Below are positions 6,835-10,108 of a stretch of 10,108 nt of DNA, piece after piece; the first letter of the stretch is position 1, and every line of letters starts with the position of its first letter. The stretch spans positions 1 through 10,108 of the forward strand of contig CBFHJJ010000031.1 of assembly GCA_965655865.1 (NCBI GenBank). Reading direction: 5' to 3'. A program made the translations under genes and the position numbers. The notes beneath the pieces were generated by a model, which worked only from the letters and a program-made list of their open reading frames with translations, searched no databases and had not been told where the DNA came from. The DNA comes from MAG-121220-bin8 sp965655865 (GTDB lineage: Bacteria > Bacteroidota > Bacteroidia > Flavobacteriales > Flavobacteriaceae).

Positions 6835-6948
6835 TTAGTAATAAGTAAAATAAGCTACGGCAACTGCGATTATCACAAGAGAAACAATAGCAAATGTCAT
6901 TACTCCGTAAACGTTATTTGAGATTAGAAAATCAAATTTATTTTTCAT
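6835..6948 (-). CDS. 37-residue single-pass membrane protein
   Basis: A short frame, ATG to TAA, easily missed by gene callers. It begins MKNKFDFLISNNVYG and continues as one uninterrupted hydrophobic segment from about residue 15 to 34 (V, I, A, F, L), ending FTYY. A basic N-terminus before the helix suggests N-inside topology. No family is recognised. Support comes from its place: it starts 20 bases after the stop of the PLP enzyme and stops one base before the ATG of the serine-kinase-like gene. It fills an otherwise unexplained 135-base gap inside a tightly packed operon and probably couples translation to the downstream gene. It could be a small membrane subunit, or simply a translated leader for the kinase-like gene. 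Confidence 0.66.
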   Translation of the reverse strand: MKNKFDFLISNNVYGVMTFAIVSLVIIAVAVAYFTYY

Positions 6949-6968
6949 AAAATTTTTTTGTAAAAGTA

Positions 6969-8210
6969 CTAAATATCTTTTAACGCTTGTTTTAAATCGT
7001 CAATAATATCATTGGCATTCTCAATACCTACACTCAGTCTAATTAGACCTTTATTAATTCCTATTTCTTCTTTTATATCGTCAGGAACATCTGCATGAGT
7101 CATTGAGTGAGGATGTTGAGCTAAACTTTCATTACTACCAAGACTAACAGCTAGTTTTATAAGCTTTAGTTTATTTAAAACATTAAACGCTTCTTTTTCA
7201 CCTCCAAAAACTTCAAAACTTATCATTGCTCCAGCTCCATTGCACTGTCTTTTGAAAATTTCATTTTGTGTTTTCCCCATAGATTCAATCCCAGGAAATG
7301 AAACAGTTTTTACGGTTTTATGTTTTAATAAAAACTCAACAACTTTTTCTGCATTTTCGCCTTGTTTAGACATTCTTAAATGTAAGGTTTCAAGACTTCT
7401 CGTTAAAAGCCAAGCAGTGTAGGGCGCAATCATACTCCCTAAAAAAGTTCTAAGTGTTTTAATTGGTGTAATAGCCTCTTCTTTTCCCATGACACATCCT
7501 GCAATTACATCACTATGTCCATTTAAAAACTTTGTCGCAGAATAGCAGACAACATCCACCCCAAAATCTAATGGTTTTTGCCATATTGGACCTAAATAAG
7601 TATTATCCATTACAAGCATTACATCATCATTTTTAGGTTCCGAAGAAATAATTGATTTAAGATTGTTTAATTCCTCTAAATCAAATAACGAGTTGGTCGG
7701 ATTAGCAGGAGATTCAAAATAAATCATTTTCACTGGCCCAGAAAACTCCTTAGATTTAAGTTTTATTAGAATTTCTTCGTTTTTAGTGGCAGAAGAAAAT
7801 GGTAAAACTTTGACCCCCAAATCTTTTAGAAAATGCGTTATAAAATGGTGAGTTCCCCCGTAAACCGGATTACCATAAATTAAAACATCTCCAGGTTTTA
7901 GATAGGTAAGCATTGTAGTTGATATAGCACTCATACCACTTTCAAATGCCGCTGAAGATTCGCTTCCCTCAAGTATCGCAAGTCTTTCTTCAAGAATTTG
8001 CATATTTGGATTGTTAAGTCTTGAATAAATTAGACCTATTTCTTCTTTTACGTTTAGTTCAGATTTTCCATAAGCAACCTCGAAAAAACGCTTCCCTTCT
8101 TCTGCTGTTTTGAATACGAAAGTTGAGGTTTGAAAAATAGGAGGTTTTACAGAGCCTTCACTCCATTCAGGAGTGTAGCCATAGCTCATCATGTGAGATT
8201 CTTTGTGCAC
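6969..8210 (-). CDS. cystathionine gamma-synthase family PLP-dependent enzyme (trans-sulfuration family)
   Basis: A 413-residue Cys/Met-metabolism PLP enzyme. The PLP lysine is Lys227 in SATKFLNGHSD. Asp202 (MDNTYLGP) is placed to pair with the pyridine nitrogen. Tyr62/Arg64 in IYSRLNNP reach the neighbour subunit's PLP phosphate, and Tyr117 (NPVYGGT) stacks on the ring. Near the C-terminus LIRLSVGIE carries the substrate-carboxylate Arg. Possible activities are cystathionine gamma-synthase, cystathionine or methionine gamma-lyase, or O-acylhomoserine sulfhydrylase; sequence alone does not decide. The start is a GTG. No ATG occurs in frame between it and the stop codon just upstream, and relatives I recall carry the ESHMMSYGY stretch near the N-terminus, so starting at Met7 or Met8 would cut conserved residues. 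It begins 19 bases after the HAD gene. Confidence 0.93.
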   Translation of the reverse strand: MHKESHMMSYGYTPEWSEGSVKPPIFQTSTFVFKTAEEGKRFFEVAYGKSELNVKEEIGLIYSRLNNPNMQILEERLAILEGSESSAAFESGMSAISTTMLTYLKPGDVLIYGNPVYGGTHHFITHFLKDLGVKVLPFSSATKNEEILIKLKSKEFSGPVKMIYFESPANPTNSLFDLEELNNLKSIISSEPKNDDVMLVMDNTYLGPIWQKPLDFGVDVVCYSATKFLNGHSDVIAGCVMGKEEAITPIKTLRTFLGSMIAPYTAWLLTRSLETLHLRMSKQGENAEKVVEFLLKHKTVKTVSFPGIESMGKTQNEIFKRQCNGAGAMISFEVFGGEKEAFNVLNKLKLIKLAVSLGSNESLAQHPHSMTHADVPDDIKEEIGINKGLIRLSVGIENANDIIDDLKQALKDI

Positions 8211-8229
8211 CTTTTTTTTACTAAGTTAA

Positions 8230-8886
8230 TTATAATCTTTTGGAAATTTTATTAAACTTAATTTCATTTAAATCAGTAATGACAATATTAGCGTTATCGT
8301 AATTTTGATTCTTTGAATTAAAGCTATTGTATCCCACGCAATATATTCCTGCAGATTTAGCCGCTACGATTCCGTTTGTAGAATCTTCAATAACAATACA
8401 TTCTTCTTTACTGTGTCCTGTAAGCTTAGCTGCTTTTACAAATATCTCAGGGTTTGGTTTAGATTCTTTGAGATCAGCGCCGCTTATTTTTGATTTAAAA
8501 TATTTATTTAAATCAAATTTCTCAAAAACCCTGTCAATATTTGTCATTGACGCTGAAGATGCCAAAACTAGAGTTATTTTATTGTCGAAATAATCCTGAA
8601 TTAATTCTAATGCTCCATCAATCATTTGAAAAGAGGTGTCATTATCAAAAATAACTTTAAAGTGTTTTCTCTTAGATTGAACTAATAAGTTAGGATCATC
8701 ATTTAAATTAAATATTTCGCATAATTGTTTGCAGATAGAATGTGTCGATTGACCAGTAAAAGACTCGTACAAACTGTTTGAAACCTCCAATTTAAATTCT
8801 TTAAACATATTTTTGTAAGCTAAATGATGTAAGGGCTCACTATTTACAATTACACCATCCATATCAAATATTACAGCTTTCAACAT
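8230..8886 (-). CDS. HAD superfamily phosphatase / beta-phosphoglucomutase-like
   Basis: A 218-residue HAD hydrolase of subfamily IA. Motif I is DMDG, with nucleophile Asp8 and acid/base Asp10, extended as DGVIVNSEPLH, which is typical of the beta-phosphoglucomutase and sugar-phosphatase branch. The helical cap covers about residues 15-90. Motif II is the serine pair in LASSAS (108-113), motif III is Lys143 in ESKPNPE, and motif IV is Glu167/Asp168 in IEDSTNG. All catalytic residues are present. Likely substrates are small sugar phosphates; the branch is promiscuous and I cannot choose between phosphatase and mutase. It is the first gene of the operon with the PLP enzyme, the 37-residue membrane protein and the serine-kinase-like gene, downstream of a terminator that isolates it from the lipoprotein gene. 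Confidence 0.92.
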   Translation of the reverse strand: MLKAVIFDMDGVIVNSEPLHHLAYKNMFKEFKLEVSNSLYESFTGQSTHSICKQLCEIFNLNDDPNLLVQSKRKHFKVIFDNDTSFQMIDGALELIQDYFDNKITLVLASSASMTNIDRVFEKFDLNKYFKSKISGADLKESKPNPEIFVKAAKLTGHSKEECIVIEDSTNGIVAAKSAGIYCVGYNSFNSKNQNYDNANIVITDLNEIKFNKISKRL

Positions 8887-8925
8887 ATTTTAAAGAAAAT
8901 TTATTGATTAAATTAAAATTACAAT

Positions 8926-8955
8926 AAAAAAAGGGGAGCCTGTTAGAAGCTCCCC
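8926..8955 (-). terminator. rho-independent terminator of the SnoaL/ABM lipoprotein gene
   Basis: A perfect 7-bp G-C-rich stem (GGGGAGC at 8933-8939 pairing with GCTCCCC at 8949-8955) has a 9-base loop. On the minus strand it is followed at once by seven U residues (A tract at 8926-8932). It lies 22 bases past the lipoprotein stop. On the plus strand no strong U tract follows. In such AT-rich surroundings the G/C block stands out. Confidence 0.9.
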
Positions 8956-8977
8956 CTTAATTTGTTTTAAAGTTAGA

Positions 8978-9766
8978 TTATTCAAATGACGAGTAATCTG
9001 TATTTGGGAATAAAGGAGTTAATCCTTTTTCTCCTCCAACACAAAGCGCAACTACTTGTTGTGCCAGTTTGCTTTCATCCTCATTAAACCTCCAGTCGAG
9101 ATACTTTTGATAGTGATCGTAAGATGCCCAGTTTCCATAAACATAATAAGTGTTAGTGTCATCATTAAAAAAAGCTTCTAATGACAAACAACCATCATAA
9201 TCCTTTGTGGTTTGTAATCCGTCAGCTGTATTTAGCAAATCAATCATAGCTTGTTTTTTTCCAGGCTTAACTTTTAGCTTTACCAACACAGGCGTCTTTG
9301 GCCCAACTGCTTGCATCATCCCTCCAATATCAAAAAAATCACCTTGCGTGATTACCTTTCCTTCATCATCGAAATTAAAATACCAGTATCCTTTTAAATT
9401 AACTTCTTTTCCAGTGATGGAGTTTTTACCAGTCCAGGCACCATAAGTTCTAACGCTTCCATCTAGAACACCCTCTGGACTAGATCCAGGAAGCCAAACG
9501 TTAGCAGTGTATAAAATATCTTCATAACCATCATGATAACCTTTCATCATAGTTGCATAAGTATCGTAATTTCCTGACTCAGAATTATACATTGGAGTTA
9601 TAAGCTCCATGTCCTTACTAAGTAGAGCCAATTGTCCTTCTAGATCTTCTTCACCATGAAGTTCAAATAATTTTTGAGCTGTAGCTAAATTTGCTTCATA
9701 TTTTGGATTTGTGTTACAGCTAACAAATAGTGCTGCAACAAAAAAAAGTGATAATAATTTTTTCAT
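8978..9766 (-). CDS. lipoprotein with SnoaL-like (NTF2-fold) and ABM-like domains
   Basis: A 262-residue protein with a lipoprotein signal: basic start, hydrophobic stretch, then FVSC with Cys17 as the lipid-bearing residue. The residues after Cys (NTNPK) are not acidic, so the acidic surface-export signal of Bacteroidota lipoproteins is not evident and a periplasm-facing location is more likely. Residues about 24-153 look like a SnoaL/NTF2-fold ester-cyclase-like domain, with aromatic and acidic pocket residues (ITPMYN, RTYGAW, GYWYFNFDDEGK, GDFFDIGG). Residues about 158-240 look like an ABM (dimeric ferredoxin-like) domain: VKLKVKPGKKQAMIDLL, then a DGCLSLEAF strand and YYVYGNWAS. No substrate can be named. 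It has its own strong terminator, and a 73-base gap upstream probably holds its promoter. The signal is clear; domain calls are by pattern. Confidence 0.85.
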   Translation of the reverse strand: MKKLLSLFFVAALFVSCNTNPKYEANLATAQKLFELHGEEDLEGQLALLSKDMELITPMYNSESGNYDTYATMMKGYHDGYEDILYTANVWLPGSSPEGVLDGSVRTYGAWTGKNSITGKEVNLKGYWYFNFDDEGKVITQGDFFDIGGMMQAVGPKTPVLVKLKVKPGKKQAMIDLLNTADGLQTTKDYDGCLSLEAFFNDDTNTYYVYGNWASYDHYQKYLDWRFNEDESKLAQQVVALCVGGEKGLTPLFPNTDYSSFE

Positions 9767-9839
9767 ATAATATAATTTTGCGGTTAGTAAATTAAATTTA
9801 GTAAAAAATTCTTTAACGAATGTTTTTTTATAAAAAATA

Positions 9840-10108
9840 TTACAAGTTATTTAAGAAAGAATCTAACTCGTTTTTTTTTAGTGATATAAGTCCTGATTTT
9901 GGTAATCTATAAATTAATTTTTTCCAATTAGTATTTTCTTTAAAGACTCTTTTTAAAATTGGCTTAGCGGCTTCTTTTTTACCATTATTTAAGAGGGCTA
10001 TCGCTTTCCAAAAACTCATTTCATGATTCTTAGGAAATAACTTTTGAGCTTTCTCGTATTCACTCAAAGCTTTTTTCATATCATTTTCTTCTATTGCCAA
10101 ATCTCCTT
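9840..10108 (-). CDS. C-terminal part of a TPR-containing protein, possibly DUF1028 family; 5' end outside the window
   Basis: The frame is open through the right edge, so only the last 88 or so residues are seen. Two TPR-like helical pairs are visible: NDMKKALSEYEKAQKLFPKN, then MSFWKAIALLNNGKKEAAKPILKRVF. They are followed by NWKKLIYRLPKSGLI, a tail I recall from DUF1028 proteins (Ntn-hydrolase-like N-terminal domain with a C-terminal helical repeat). A TTG at 10098-10100 is preceded by AAGGAG, which resembles a Shine-Dalgarno start. However, the residues before it (Gly-Asp) continue a TPR pattern, and such signals are rare in this genome, so I treat it as internal. If it were real, the product would be an 86-residue TPR protein. 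It lies 73 bases upstream of the lipoprotein gene on the same strand. Confidence 0.7.
   Translation of the reverse strand, partial: GDLAIEENDMKKALSEYEKAQKLFPKNHEMSFWKAIALLNNGKKEAAKPILKRVFKENTNWKKLIYRLPKSGLISLKKNELDSFLNNL

Noticed and set aside
6721..6921. Plus-strand open frame across the serine-kinase-like gene and the 37-residue gene
   Set aside because: It runs antisense to two better supported frames, has no hydrophobic or motif logic of its own, and would break the tight minus-strand operon.
7240..7422. Plus-strand open frame inside the PLP enzyme gene
   Set aside because: Antisense shadow of a conserved enzyme.
8327..8593. Plus-strand open frame inside the HAD gene
   Set aside because: Antisense shadow over HAD motifs II to IV.
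9207..9446. Plus-strand open frame inside the lipoprotein gene
   Set aside because: Antisense shadow; proline/serine-rich translation with no family features.
9773..9780. TAATTTTG matching the flavobacterial TAnnTTTG promoter element on the plus strand
   Set aside because: No plus-strand gene follows it; both neighbouring genes are on the minus strand, and such matches are frequent by chance in AT-rich DNA.
10098..10108. TTG preceded by AAGGAG as a true start with Shine-Dalgarno
   Set aside because: The frame continues past it to the window edge and the local pattern is an ongoing TPR helix; other genes here show no such ribosome binding sites, so the match is probably coincidental codons for Gly-Asp.

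Overview
The window is AT-rich (well under 40% G+C by eye) and densely coded, with no gene-free stretch over 100 bases. It looks like a member of the Bacteroidota, most likely a marine flavobacterium. Supporting signs are the lack of clear Shine-Dalgarno sequences before most starts, short secretion signals ending in 'AQN', and a set of families typical of that group: a DUF2461/TIGR02453 protein, a YceI protein, and a probable DUF1028-type C-terminal tail. No rRNA, tRNA, CRISPR array, transposase or phage gene was seen. The content is mostly housekeeping.

Layout. Positions 1-1539 (+) hold the tail of a probably membrane-anchored alpha/beta hydrolase, coupled by a TAATG overlap to a DUF2461 protein. 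Positions 1534-5616 (-) form one long same-strand run. In transcription order it holds an M24-type metallopeptidase, a 43-residue basic protein, a secreted YceI protein, a small GNAT acetyltransferase, glmS, and a 66-residue two-helix membrane protein. The GNAT and glmS overlap by one base (TAATG). Positions 5663-6400 (+) hold a secreted glycerophosphodiester phosphodiesterase, transcribed divergently from the peptidase. Positions 6375-8886 (-) form a compact operon: a HAD phosphatase/phosphomutase, a cystathionine gamma-synthase-family PLP enzyme with a GTG start, a 37-residue single-helix membrane protein, and a 152-residue protein resembling free serine kinase (SerK/SbnI). Positions 8926-9766 (-) hold a lipoprotein with a SnoaL-like and an ABM-like domain and its rho-independent terminator. 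Positions 9840-10108 (-) are the tail of a TPR-containing protein that runs off the window.

Two gene pairs suggest linked biochemistry. The GNAT coupled to glmS resembles eukaryotic glucosamine-6-phosphate N-acetyltransferase (Gna1) over its C-terminal half, without gaps. If that holds, the pair would turn fructose-6-phosphate into GlcNAc-6-phosphate, a different order of steps from the usual GlmS-GlmM-GlmU route. The serine-kinase-like protein sits in one operon with a sulfur amino acid PLP enzyme, which fits O-phosphoserine/cysteine metabolism; it is shorter than the archaeal enzyme. Both assignments rest on remembered family sequences and motif reading, not on searches. Two genes, of 43 and 37 codons, are short enough to be easily missed by gene callers.
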